Origin: Aquabacter sp040049275
GTDB taxonomy: Bacteria; Pseudomonadota; Alphaproteobacteria; Rhizobiales; Xanthobacteraceae
Direction: 5' to 3'
Length of the DNA stretch: 64,000 bases
Assembly: GCF_040049275.1 (NCBI RefSeq)
Contig: NZ_JBDZDT010000005.1
Location: 124,001-188,000, forward strand
Part shown: positions 33,675 through 41,547 of the stretch, one piece after another
Position numbering within the stretch: position 1 is the first letter of the stretch
Layout: each line of letters begins with the position of its first letter
Made by a program: the position numbers and the translations under genes
Notes under the pieces: model-generated
Seen by the model: the letters and a program-made list of their open reading frames with translations, nothing else
What the model was told of the DNA's origin: nothing
The model's database searches: none

Positions 33675-34807
33675 GCGAAGGCTTTTCTTTTACTCTGAAC
33701 GCCACGGATGGGACAGCCCGCACCGGCATCGTCTCCACCCCGCGCGGCGAGATCCGGACCCCTGCCTTCATGCCGGTGGGGACAGCCGCCACCGTGAAGG
33801 GGGTCTATCCTGAACAGGTGCGCGCCACCGGCGCGGACATCCTGCTCGGCAACACGTATCACCTCATGCTGCGTCCGGGCGCCGAGCGTGTCGCGGCTCT
33901 GGGCGGACTGCACCGCTTCATGCGATGGGACCGGCCGATCCTGACGGATTCCGGCGGCTTCCAGGTCATGTCCCTCTCCGAGCTGCGCAAGCTTGATGAG
34001 AATGGCGTGACCTTCCGCTCCCATATCGACGGGGCCATGCACCAGCTCACCCCCGAGCGGGCGATGGAGATCCAGGGCCTCCTTGGGGCCGACATCCAGA
34101 TGCAGCTGGACGAATGCGTGCGCCTGCCCTGCACAAAAGAAGAGGCCGCCCGCGCCATGCGCCTCTCGCTACGTTGGGCCGAGCGCTCCAAGCGCGCCTT
34201 CGAGACACAGCCGAAGGGCAGGGCGGTGTTCGGCATCGTCCAGGGTGGGGCCGACGAAGCGCTGCGTGTCGAATCCGCCCGCGCGCTCAGCGACATGGAT
34301 TTTCCCGGCTATTCCATCGGCGGCCTCGCCGTGGGCGAGCCGCAGGAGATCATGCTCCGCATGCTGGAGACCGTGGAACCGGAGCTTCCCACCTTAAAGC
34401 CGCGCTACCTCATGGGCGTCGGCACGCCGGACGATCTTCTGGAGGCAGTGGCGCGGGGCATCGACATGTTCGACTGCGTGATGCCCACCCGCTCTGGGCG
34501 TCACGCGCTCGCCTTCACCCGCTTCGGCCGCATCAACCTGAAGAATGCCCGCCACCAGGACGATCCCCGCCCCCTGGACGAGGAGAGCGACTGCCCGGCG
34601 CTGCGCGATTATTCCCGCGCCTATCTCCACCACCTCATCCGCTGCGGCGAAATGCTCGGCGGAATGCTGCTCTCCTGGGCCAATCTGCATTATTACCAGG
34701 ACCTGATGCGCGGCGCCCGCGCCGCCATCGCGGAGGGGCGGTACGCGGACTTCAAAGCGGAGACGCAGGCCGGCTGGGCGCGGGGCGACATCCCGCCCCT
34801 TGAATGA
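33671..34807 (+). CDS. tgt: queuine tRNA-ribosyltransferase lacking most zinc ligands
   Basis: Exchanges guanine-34 for preQ1 in tRNA-Asp/Asn/His/Tyr. The 378-residue protein keeps the catalytic TIM-barrel motifs: TDSGGFQVMSL with the base-recognition Asp, FGIVQGGADEALR, SIGGLAVGEPQ, and DCVMPTRSGRHALAFT with the nucleophile Asp. The zinc site, in E. coli C302, C304, C307 and H333, aligns to S306, C308, L311 and A337 here (EESDCPALRDYSRAYLHHL and SWANLHYYQ). Only one of four ligands is left, so the fold must be held without zinc. It overlaps queA by four bases. Confidence 0.95.
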   Translation: MSEGFSFTLNATDGTARTGIVSTPRGEIRTPAFMPVGTAATVKGVYPEQVRATGADILLGNTYHLMLRPGAERVAALGGLHRFMRWDRPILTDSGGFQVMSLSELRKLDENGVTFRSHIDGAMHQLTPERAMEIQGLLGADIQMQLDECVRLPCTKEEAARAMRLSLRWAERSKRAFETQPKGRAVFGIVQGGADEALRVESARALSDMDFPGYSIGGLAVGEPQEIMLRMLETVEPELPTLKPRYLMGVGTPDDLLEAVARGIDMFDCVMPTRSGRHALAFTRFGRINLKNARHQDDPRPLDEESDCPALRDYSRAYLHHLIRCGEMLGGMLLSWANLHYYQDLMRGARAAIAEGRYADFKAETQAGWARGDIPPLE

Positions 34808-34870
34808 AGTATTTTTCTCTTTAAGAAAATTATTATCTCTTCAGTGGAAGCCGTCGCGGCGGAGGCAGGA

Positions 34871-35740
34871 ATGATCGAAACCAAGATCATCGATGGGAAG
34901 GCCATTGCCGCCGAGTTGCGCGCCGTGGTCGCGACCGAGGTGGCGGCGCTGGCATCGCAGGGATTGAAGCCCGGCCTCGCCGTGGTGCTGGTGGGCGAGA
35001 ACCCTGCGAGCCAGGTCTATGTGCGCAACAAGGCGGCCCAGACGGCAGAGGCCGGCATGGCCTCCTTCGAGCACAAGCTGCCCGTGGAGACGCCGGAGGC
35101 GGACCTTCTTGCGCTGGTCGCGCGGCTCAACGCCGACCCTGCCGTCCACGGCATCCTGGTGCAGCTTCCGTTGCCCGACCATATCGACAGCATGAAGGTG
35201 CTCGCCGCCATCGACCCCGCCAAGGATGTGGACGGCTTCCATGTGGTGAATGCCGGCCGCCTCGCCGTGGGCCTTGATGCGCTGGTGCCGTGCACCCCGC
35301 TGGGCTGCATCATTTTGCTGAAGCGGGTGCTCGGGAACCTTTCCGGCCTCAAGGCCGTAGTGGTGGGCCGCTCCAACATCGTCGGCAAGCCGGCGGCGCA
35401 GCTCCTTCTGAAGGAGGACTGCACCGTCACCATCGCCCATTCCCGCACCCGCGACCTTCCCGGCGAGTGCCGCACGGCCGACATCCTCATCGCCGCCGTG
35501 GGCCGGACGCAGATGATCAAGGGCGACTGGATCAAGCCCGGCGCCACCGTGATCGACGTGGGCATCAACCGCATTCCCAAGGAGGACGGCAAGACGCGGC
35601 TCGTGGGCGATGTTGATTTCGAGGAGGCACAGGGCGTTGCCGGCCTCATCACCCCCGTGCCGGGCGGCGTCGGCCCCATGACCATCGCCTGCCTGCTTCA
35701 GAACACGCTGACGGCGGCGAAGCGTCAGGCGGGGGTTTAA
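34871..35740 (+). CDS. folD: bifunctional methylenetetrahydrofolate dehydrogenase/cyclohydrolase
   Basis: Interconverts 5,10-methylene- and 10-formyl-tetrahydrofolate using NADP. The 289-residue protein from ATG 34871 (preceded by GGAGGCAG) shows PGLAVVLVGENPASQVYVRNK with the catalytic YxxxK, HGILVQLPLPDH, DVDGFHVVNAG, VVGRSNIVGKPAAQLLL (dinucleotide-binding loop) and PVPGGVGPMTIACLLQNT. An AT-rich 60-bp gap separates it from tgt. Confidence 0.97.
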   Translation: MIETKIIDGKAIAAELRAVVATEVAALASQGLKPGLAVVLVGENPASQVYVRNKAAQTAEAGMASFEHKLPVETPEADLLALVARLNADPAVHGILVQLPLPDHIDSMKVLAAIDPAKDVDGFHVVNAGRLAVGLDALVPCTPLGCIILLKRVLGNLSGLKAVVVGRSNIVGKPAAQLLLKEDCTVTIAHSRTRDLPGECRTADILIAAVGRTQMIKGDWIKPGATVIDVGINRIPKEDGKTRLVGDVDFEEAQGVAGLITPVPGGVGPMTIACLLQNTLTAAKRQAGV

Positions 35741-35763
35741 TACGAAACGCGTATACTGCGTTC

Positions 35764-35858
35764 GTCATGGCCGGGCTTGTCCCGGCCATCCACGGGGCTC
35801 CGCTAGGTGCCGGCTAAGGGTGAGACGTGGATGCCCGGGACAAGCCCTGGCATGACGG
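35764..35858. repeat. short palindromic repeat pair (GGCTTGTCCCGGCC type)
   Basis: TGGCCGGGCTTGTCCCGGCCA is followed about 65 bp later by its diverged inverted partner GATGCCCGGGACAAGCCCTGG. Together they make a large imperfect palindrome between folD and the pterin dehydratase gene. Related units lie at 14641-14662 and 14895-14921. Confidence 0.75.
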
Positions 35859-35895
35859 TCGCGCTTATGTACTGACCGGCACAGAGGACATCTCC

Positions 35896-36273
35896 ATGGC
35901 CGTCGACCGCAAGAAGACCTTCAACGATGAGGACGTGGCGGCACGCCTTGCCGCAGAGCTTCCGAAATGGCGCCTGGAGGGCGGCGAGATCCGCCGCATC
36001 TACCACACCCATGGCTGGAAAAGCACGCTCATGGCGGTCAATGCCATCGGCCATCTGGCGGAGGCCGCCTGGCATCATCCCGACCTTGCGGTCTCCTATT
36101 CCAAGGTGGAAGTGCGGCTCTCATCCCATGACGTGAAGGGCATCACCGAGCGCGATTTCGCCTTGGCCCGCAAGATCGAGGACGTGGTGCTCTGGCAACC
36201 GGGCTCGGAGGCAGGCGCCGCTTTGGAAGGCACGCCCTCTGATCCCCGCTTCGCCCATATGAAACACGACTGA
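35896..36273 (+). CDS. phhB: 4a-hydroxytetrahydrobiopterin dehydratase (PCD/DCoH)
   Basis: Recycles the pterin cofactor of aromatic amino acid hydroxylases by dehydrating the 4a-carbinolamine. From ATG 35896 (MAVDRKKTFNDEDV) the protein has 125 residues with the extended-family features KWRLEGGEIRRIYHTHGWKSTL, AEAAWHHPDLAVSYSKVEVRL (active-site His-His) and SSHDVKGITERDFALARKIE. No phenylalanine hydroxylase gene is in the window, so it may serve folate/pterin or molybdopterin metabolism here. The open frame starting at 35827 runs through a repeat and is not the real start. Confidence 0.93.
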   Translation: MAVDRKKTFNDEDVAARLAAELPKWRLEGGEIRRIYHTHGWKSTLMAVNAIGHLAEAAWHHPDLAVSYSKVEVRLSSHDVKGITERDFALARKIEDVVLWQPGSEAGAALEGTPSDPRFAHMKHD

Positions 36274-36302
36274 CCCCTGATGAGGGAGCAGTCGCTTTCT
36301 GC

Positions 36303-37118
36303 CTATTCGTAAGGCGCGAATTGGCCTGCGCGCCACTTCAGCGCGGCGCCCATGCCTTGCTCACGGCGGATGGCGTCGAACTGCGCCGCCTCCGGCGAGC
36401 CGATGGAATCCATCAGCGCGCAGGCTTCCGCGCCATAGGCGATGGCGTTGCGCAGGCCCATGGTCTCGAAGCTGTGGTTGATGGAGCGCTTGTTCCACTG
36501 CAGGCATTCCAGCGAGACGCGGGACATGCGCTTGGCGATCTTCGTCACCTCTGCCTCAAGGCTCGCCTTGGGAAAAACCTGATCCACGAGTCCGATGCGG
36601 AACGCCTCGTCCGCCTTGATGGTGTCGCCCGTATAGATGAGCGCCCGCGAGCGCTGGCCGATCAGCCAGGGCATCATCATGGTGGCGATGCCGTTGGAGA
36701 AGCGGGCCTCCAGCGCAGCGAAGGAGGAATCCTCCGAGCAGTAGCGCACGTCGCAGCACATGGCGAACTCGAGCCCGCCGGCGAAGCAGAAGCCGTCGAC
36801 CATGGCGATCACCGGCTTGCTGCAGTCCCACACCGAATAGGTGAACTGGATGTCTTTCTGCATGCGCGCGCGCCAGTCGGCGGTGGTGCGCTTGGGCTTC
36901 TCGGCGGATTCCTTGATGTCGTAGCCGGAGGAGAAGGATTTTCCGCCCGCGCCGGTCACCACCAGCACGCGCACCTCGGGGTCGGCATCGGCCTCGGCCA
37001 CCACGGCGATGATCTCGTCCACCAGCGCAACGCTGAACGCGTTGTGCCGGTCCGGCCGGTTGAAGGTGATCGTGGCGACCCGGTCATCCACGGAATAAAG
37101 GAGGTTCTGATACGCCAT
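36303..37118 (-). CDS. enoyl-CoA hydratase/isomerase family protein
   Basis: Crotonase-superfamily enzyme of 271 residues, probably catabolic. The oxyanion segment SFSSGYDIKESAE and the catalytic region GFCFAGGLEFAMCCDVRY retain Glu at the position of rat Glu144, and AALEARFSNG gives Glu exactly 20 residues later, equivalent to Glu164, so hydration chemistry is possible. It sits three bases downstream of the acyl-CoA ligase gene and is almost certainly co-transcribed with it and the Bug-type binding protein, suggesting breakdown of an imported acid through its CoA ester. Confidence 0.92.
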   Translation of the reverse strand: MAYQNLLYSVDDRVATITFNRPDRHNAFSVALVDEIIAVVAEADADPEVRVLVVTGAGGKSFSSGYDIKESAEKPKRTTADWRARMQKDIQFTYSVWDCSKPVIAMVDGFCFAGGLEFAMCCDVRYCSEDSSFAALEARFSNGIATMMMPWLIGQRSRALIYTGDTIKADEAFRIGLVDQVFPKASLEAEVTKIAKRMSRVSLECLQWNKRSINHSFETMGLRNAIAYGAEACALMDSIGSPEAAQFDAIRREQGMGAALKWRAGQFAPYE

Positions 37119-37121
37119 GTC

Positions 37122-39212
37122 TCAACCTTCACTCTTCTGATCGGAATGGGCTTCCAGCAGCAGGTCGACGCCGGTGGTGCCGGCCGGGCCGGCGATCAAA
37201 GGGTTGATCTCCAGCGCCGCGAGGCTGTCCGCATGGGCCGCGCCGAAGCGGCTGAACGCGGCAATGGCTTCCGCCGCCGCATCGATGTCCGCCGCCGGCT
37301 TGCCGCGCACGCCCTTCAGAAGGGTGCCGGCGGCGGTCTCGAACAGCATTTCGCGCGCTTCGTCCCTGGTCACCGGACCGAGCCGCACGCTCGCCTGGTT
37401 GCTGATCTCCACCAGCACTCCGCCGGGACCGACGATGACGAAGCTGCCGAACCCCTTCTGGTTGCGGATGCCGACGATCAGCTCCACCCCTTCGCGCGCC
37501 ATGGCCTGGACCACCACATAGCCGGGAGCCCCTGGCTTGGCGTGCAATGCGAGGATCGCTTCAAGGGCGTGGAAGGCCTCCGTCACATCTGCCGCCGTGC
37601 CGAGCTTCAGCTTGACGAGGCCGAGGTCGCTCTTATGGGGCAGGTGGGTGGCGATGCCCTTCAGGACGACGGGATAGCCGAGGCGCTCGGCGGCCTTCAC
37701 CGCCTCCTCGGCGCTGCCGACCTTCTCCGCCGCCACCATGGGCACGCCCAGGGTGGCGAGCTGCCTGAACTGCTCCACCTCGCCTGAAGGCAAGGGGGCG
37801 GGCGGGACGGCAATCTCGGGGACGGCCACGGGCGCTTCGCGCAGGTTCACGAGATTGCGCATGGCCGCCAAAGCCGGCCGCATGCCGGAGAGATAAGGGA
37901 TGCCCCCGGTATCGAGGATCTCCCGCACCTCCTCATTCACCCCGCTGCCCGAGGTGTTGTTGAAGAAGACCAGCCGCTTGTCGGTCTTTGCGGCGACACA
38001 GGCGCGGGCCATGACGCAGGCATAGGGCACATCGCCGCCGCCCCGGCCGGGCGCATCCACCGAGAAGCCGATGGTGCCGAGGTCCGGGTCCGCCAGGAGT
38101 GCCTCCAGCACCAGCGTGAAGCGCTCGGGATTGAAGCCGAGACCCCAGGCATCCACGGGATTGCCGATGGTGGAATAGGGCGGGAAGGCCGGGCGCAGGC
38201 GCTCGAGGGTTTCCGGCGCCAGCTTGGGAAAGGGCAGGCCCAGCTCGCCGCCCACATCCGCCAGCAAGGCCGCTTCGCCGCCCGAAAGGGTGACCACGGC
38301 CGTGCCCGTCTTCGGGGGCGGGTTGGGATTGCCCGAGAGCAGCACCGCCGTCTCCAGCATCTCGTCGAGGTCGCGCACGCGGATGATGCCCAGCGCCTTG
38401 AAGAAGGCGTCATAGAGCCGGTCCTCGCCCGCAAGGCTGCCGGTGTGCGCCTGGACCAGCGCACGCCCGCCTTCGCTGGTGCCGAGCTTCAGCGCGATGA
38501 TCTTCTTGCCCCGGCAGGCCGCCTCGCGGGCCGCTTTCTCGAACAAGGAGGGGTCACGGATGGTTTCCAGGAACAGCAGGATCGCGTTGACCCGGTCGTC
38601 CTGTGCCATCTGCATGAGATAATCGGCAACCGTGGCGCCCGCCTCGTTGCCGGTGGTCACCAAATAGGCAAAGCCGAGGTCGCGCTCGTCCTCGCTGAGG
38701 ATGAGGGCGATGGAGCCGCTTTGGGAAATCACGCCCACCGGCCCCGGCGTCACCTTCTTCATGTAGCGCGGCGTCCACATGGCGACACCGTCATGCACAT
38801 TGATCAGGCCGAGATTGTTCGGCCCCGCAATAGCGATGCCGTGCGCCTTGGCTGCGGTCTCCACCCGGCGCTGGAGGACGGCGCCGTCCGCGTCGCCATC
38901 CGCATAGCCGTTGGCATTGATGAACACCGCCTTTATCCCGCAGCGGCCCGCTTCCTCCACCAGCTCCGGCCCGCCGGACGCCGGCACGGCGATGAACACC
39001 GCATCGACGGTCTCAGGCAAAGCGGAGAGGGAGGGATAGGCCGTGAGGCCGGAAATCTCCGGATAGCGCGGGTTGACGGGATAGATCCGCCCGGAAAAGC
39101 CCATGGTGCGGAGATTGTTGAGCACACGTGTGCCGATGGCGTCCGACCGCTCGGAGGCGCCCACAATGGCGACCGAGCGGGGATTCATCAGCTTGTCGAA
39201 GGGAAGCGTCAT
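37122..39212 (-). CDS. ADP-forming acyl-CoA synthetase (acetate-CoA ligase family)
   Basis: Single-chain NDP-forming ligase of 696 residues combining the alpha and beta parts. The N-terminal CoA-binding Rossmann region begins MNPRSVAIVGASERSDAIGT. A succinyl-CoA-synthetase-like flavodoxin region carries VQAHTGSLAG with the phosphohistidine. A C-terminal ATP-grasp domain carries GYPVVLKGIATHLPHKSDLG. Such enzymes make acyl-CoA from a carboxylic acid, ATP and CoA (or the reverse), and include pimeloyl-, feruloyl- and citryl-type enzymes. Context with a crotonase, a Bug protein and a FadR-type regulator suggests activation of an imported organic acid; the substrate is unknown. ATG 39212 follows GGAAGG. 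Confidence 0.92.
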   Translation of the reverse strand: MTLPFDKLMNPRSVAIVGASERSDAIGTRVLNNLRTMGFSGRIYPVNPRYPEISGLTAYPSLSALPETVDAVFIAVPASGGPELVEEAGRCGIKAVFINANGYADGDADGAVLQRRVETAAKAHGIAIAGPNNLGLINVHDGVAMWTPRYMKKVTPGPVGVISQSGSIALILSEDERDLGFAYLVTTGNEAGATVADYLMQMAQDDRVNAILLFLETIRDPSLFEKAAREAACRGKKIIALKLGTSEGGRALVQAHTGSLAGEDRLYDAFFKALGIIRVRDLDEMLETAVLLSGNPNPPPKTGTAVVTLSGGEAALLADVGGELGLPFPKLAPETLERLRPAFPPYSTIGNPVDAWGLGFNPERFTLVLEALLADPDLGTIGFSVDAPGRGGGDVPYACVMARACVAAKTDKRLVFFNNTSGSGVNEEVREILDTGGIPYLSGMRPALAAMRNLVNLREAPVAVPEIAVPPAPLPSGEVEQFRQLATLGVPMVAAEKVGSAEEAVKAAERLGYPVVLKGIATHLPHKSDLGLVKLKLGTAADVTEAFHALEAILALHAKPGAPGYVVVQAMAREGVELIVGIRNQKGFGSFVIVGPGGVLVEISNQASVRLGPVTRDEAREMLFETAAGTLLKGVRGKPAADIDAAAEAIAAFSRFGAAHADSLAALEINPLIAGPAGTTGVDLLLEAHSDQKSEG

Positions 39213-39271
39213 CGGTTGCCTTCCGGATTGTCATTGGTCGAGGGATGCCGCTGCGATGAGCGGCATCCGGG

Positions 39272-40288
39272 TCATTCGGGCGTGATGCCGAAGCGCTGAA
39301 CCACATCGCGCCAGCCGGCGATCTCGCTCTTGATCTGTTTTGCGATGTCGTCCGGCGTCCCGCCCAAAGGCTGGATGCCGCGGCTTTCCATGGCCTGCTT
39401 CAGCTCCGGCGTGTTTAGCGCTTCGTTGATGGCCTTGTTCAGCTTGTCCACGATGGGCTTGGGCGTCTTTTCCGGGCCGAGCACGCCGACCCAGGCGCCA
39501 CCGATCACGCCGTTGACGCCCGCCTGGGCCAGCGTCGGGACGTTGGGCAGCTCCGGCAGACGCTGCGCGCCCGTCACTGCCAGAGGCTTGAGCTTGCCGC
39601 CCTGGATCAGGCTGAGGGTGGTCAGCGGGGAATCGAACGTGAACTGGATCTGCCCGCCCATGAGGTCGGCCAGCGAAGGCCCGCTGCCGCGATAGGGGAC
39701 ATGCAGGGCGTCGATCTTCGCTTCCGCCTTGAACAGCTCGCCGGTGAGATGGTTGGCGGTGTTGTTGCCGAACGAGGAATAGCTGAGCTTGCCGGGATTG
39801 GCCTTCGCATAGGCGATGAGTTCGCCCAGCGTGTTGAACTGCGATGCGCTGGAAACCACCAGCAGGTAAGGCCACCGCGCCACCAGGGCCACGGGCTGGA
39901 AGTCGGTCTCGGCATTGTAGCCGGGCGACTTCATGGTGGCGGGCGCGATGGTGATCTCGGACGAGGCCGCCACCAGGAAGGTGTAGCCGTCCGGCTCCGA
40001 GCGTGCCACCGCGCCGGCCGCGATGGTACCGCCGGCCCCAGTGCGATTGTCGATGACCACGGGCTGGCCGAGGATTTTCGGCAGCTTGTCCGACAGGAAG
40101 CGCGCCACAATGTCGGCGCCGCCGCCGGGCGGATAGCCCACGATGAACTTGATGGGCTTGTTCGGCCAGTCGGCGGGCTGGCCCATGGCAAGCGCCGGTG
40201 CGAGCAGCATACAGCCCGCGAGCACGATGCTGCGCCGGGAAATCCAGGAAACGATAGATTTGTGTGTCTTCACCACGGAAGCCTCCAT
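39272..40288 (-). CDS. Bug-family periplasmic solute-binding protein (TctC-like)
   Basis: Periplasmic binding protein of 338 residues. A signal peptide with twin arginines (WISRRSIVLAGCMLLAPALA) precedes the mature start WPNKPIKFIVGYPPGGGADIVAR, a Bug hallmark. VVIDNRTGAGGTIAAGAVA, YSSFGNNTANHLTGELFK and the ligand-side VPYRGSGPSLADLMGGQI follow. Bug/TctC proteins bind carboxylates (citrate, aspartate, aromatic acids). No TctAB membrane genes are present, making it an orphan. It heads the minus-strand run with the acyl-CoA ligase (59-bp gap). An alternative start is ATG 40297. Confidence 0.93.
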   Translation of the reverse strand: MEASVVKTHKSIVSWISRRSIVLAGCMLLAPALAMGQPADWPNKPIKFIVGYPPGGGADIVARFLSDKLPKILGQPVVIDNRTGAGGTIAAGAVARSEPDGYTFLVAASSEITIAPATMKSPGYNAETDFQPVALVARWPYLLVVSSASQFNTLGELIAYAKANPGKLSYSSFGNNTANHLTGELFKAEAKIDALHVPYRGSGPSLADLMGGQIQFTFDSPLTTLSLIQGGKLKPLAVTGAQRLPELPNVPTLAQAGVNGVIGGAWVGVLGPEKTPKPIVDKLNKAINEALNTPELKQAMESRGIQPLGGTPDDIAKQIKSEIAGWRDVVQRFGITPE

Positions 40289-40345
40289 CCAGGACATTGG
40301 AAATGTCGGGCTGGCATCGGCCTGCAATCGCCGTGCCGGCCCAAG

Positions 40346-40361
40346 CGCCGGCTAGCCGGCG
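40346..40361. other. perfect 16-bp palindrome in the Bug upstream region
   Basis: CGCCGGCTAGCCGGCG is self-complementary over its full length. It lies 58 bp upstream of the Bug start codon within the 337-bp divergent gap to the GntR regulator. It could be a hairpin in the message leader or a protein site; apart from this and the AT-rich operator at 40546, I see nothing else in the gap. Confidence 0.35.
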
Positions 40362-40545
40362 TCCGAGGAGCGGTACGCGTGGGGATGCGGGGACCCCGAA
40401 GAACGCAGACGATGGGCCGTGCTCCCGCAATGCGGGCGTCCCGGCCGGAGGGCGAGGGGAGGGTTCGAAGGCATGGAATCTCTCTGGGAAGGGTTTTTAT
40501 CCGGGCTCTAAAGGTCCGGTCGTTCTATTGACCACTCTTCAATAC

Positions 40546-40564
40546 CTATTTGTCAAACAAATAG
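40546..40564. promoter_or_regulatory. operator palindrome for the FadR-type GntR regulator
   Basis: CTATTTGT-CAA-ACAAATAG is a perfect inverted repeat, and its core TTGTCAAACAA fits the FadR-subfamily consensus TNGTNNNACNA exactly. It stands in an AT-rich island of an otherwise GC-rich gap, 62 bp upstream of the regulator start and on the promoter side of the divergent catabolic genes. Autoregulation and control of the catabolic run are expected. Confidence 0.72.
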
Positions 40565-40625
40565 TTCAGATTGATTTTTTGCCCCCAGCCTGAGAAGGAG
40601 GGGATTGGGGTCACAGAGACCGGGA

Positions 40626-41369
40626 ATGATGGAAGCCACCTACAGCCGGATCGTCACCACGGGCGCGGCCAGCCAGATTGCCGATCGCCTTCAGCAGGCG
40701 ATCCTCGACGGCCGCCTGAAGGTGGATGAGCGCCTGCCCACGGAAGAGGAACTGGCCGCCACCTTCGGCGTCTCGCGCCCCACCGTGCGCGAGGCGTTGA
40801 AGCGGCTTGCTGCGCGCCACCTGATCCGCTCGCGCCGGGGCCCCGCCGGGGGCACCTTCGTGACCGGCCCCACCTCCGACGAGGTGTCACAGAGCCTCGG
40901 CACCGCGGTTACGCTTCTCATGGCGACCGACGGCGTCACGCTGGACGAGATGGCCACCGCCCGGCTGGAGATGGAGGCGATCTGCTGCCGGCTCGCCGCC
41001 GCGAATCGCCGCGATGAGCATCTCGCCGCCATGCGCACCGAACTGGAGCTTCAGAAGAACCCGAAGATTTCGGACCAGGATTTCTGCGCCTCCGACGTCC
41101 GCTTCCACCGCGCCATCATCGAGGCGGCCGGAAACGCGCTGCTGCGGTTCGTGATGAATGCCATGGTCGAGACGCTCATGCCGGTGAGCAATCTCATCAT
41201 TTTCCGGGTGCGCGAGCGCCAGTCCATCGTCGCCTATCACGAGCAGATCCTGGCCGCGCTGGAGCAGCGCGATGGCGCCCAGGCGGTCGAAGCCCTTGGC
41301 GGGCTGATCAAGTATATCGGCGCGCAATATGCAAAGGCGCAGCAGGCGAGGGGCGAGGCGGCCCGCTGA
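40626..41369 (+). CDS. GntR-family transcriptional regulator, FadR/FCD subfamily
   Basis: A 247-residue repressor-type protein. The winged-helix N-terminus includes RLPTEEELAATFGVSRPTVREALKRL, and the FCD effector domain includes LEMEAICCRLAA, DVRFHRAIIEAAGN and the helix carrying His in IVAYHEQILAALEQRD, residues that bind metal in this subfamily. ATG 40626 is chosen; TTG 40605 with AAGGAGGGG upstream is a reasonable alternative. Divergent from the Bug/acyl-CoA ligase/crotonase genes with a matching palindrome between, so it probably senses the imported acid or its CoA ester. Confidence 0.92.
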   Translation: MMEATYSRIVTTGAASQIADRLQQAILDGRLKVDERLPTEEELAATFGVSRPTVREALKRLAARHLIRSRRGPAGGTFVTGPTSDEVSQSLGTAVTLLMATDGVTLDEMATARLEMEAICCRLAAANRRDEHLAAMRTELELQKNPKISDQDFCASDVRFHRAIIEAAGNALLRFVMNAMVETLMPVSNLIIFRVRERQSIVAYHEQILAALEQRDGAQAVEALGGLIKYIGAQYAKAQQARGEAAR

Positions 41370-41384
41370 CTTTACGGGACGCAC

Positions 41385-41409
41385 GGGAGTGAATTTTTCG
41401 TTCACTCCC
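41385..41409 (+). terminator. hairpin after the GntR regulator gene
   Basis: GGGAGTGAA and TTCACTCCC form a perfect 9-bp stem around a T-rich seven-base loop, 16 bp after the stop codon. There is no T run after the stem, so termination strength is uncertain. Confidence 0.5.
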
Positions 41410-41547
41410 CTCTGCTAGCGTCACGCTTTCCGCTTTCGCCCACGCGCCGCCGCAAAGCGAATTCACTTTCAAGCGGGGCGTTCGCGATCTAGAAAGCCCG
41501 TTCGCCGCGCGGGAGGAAGATGCGCGGCCCTTTGGAGCTTGAGTGAG

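Noticed and set aside
31105..36273. New carbon-concentration system around the exported carbonic anhydrase
   Set aside because: The neighbours are exoD, queA-tgt, folD and a pterin dehydratase; no bicarbonate transporter or fixation gene is present.
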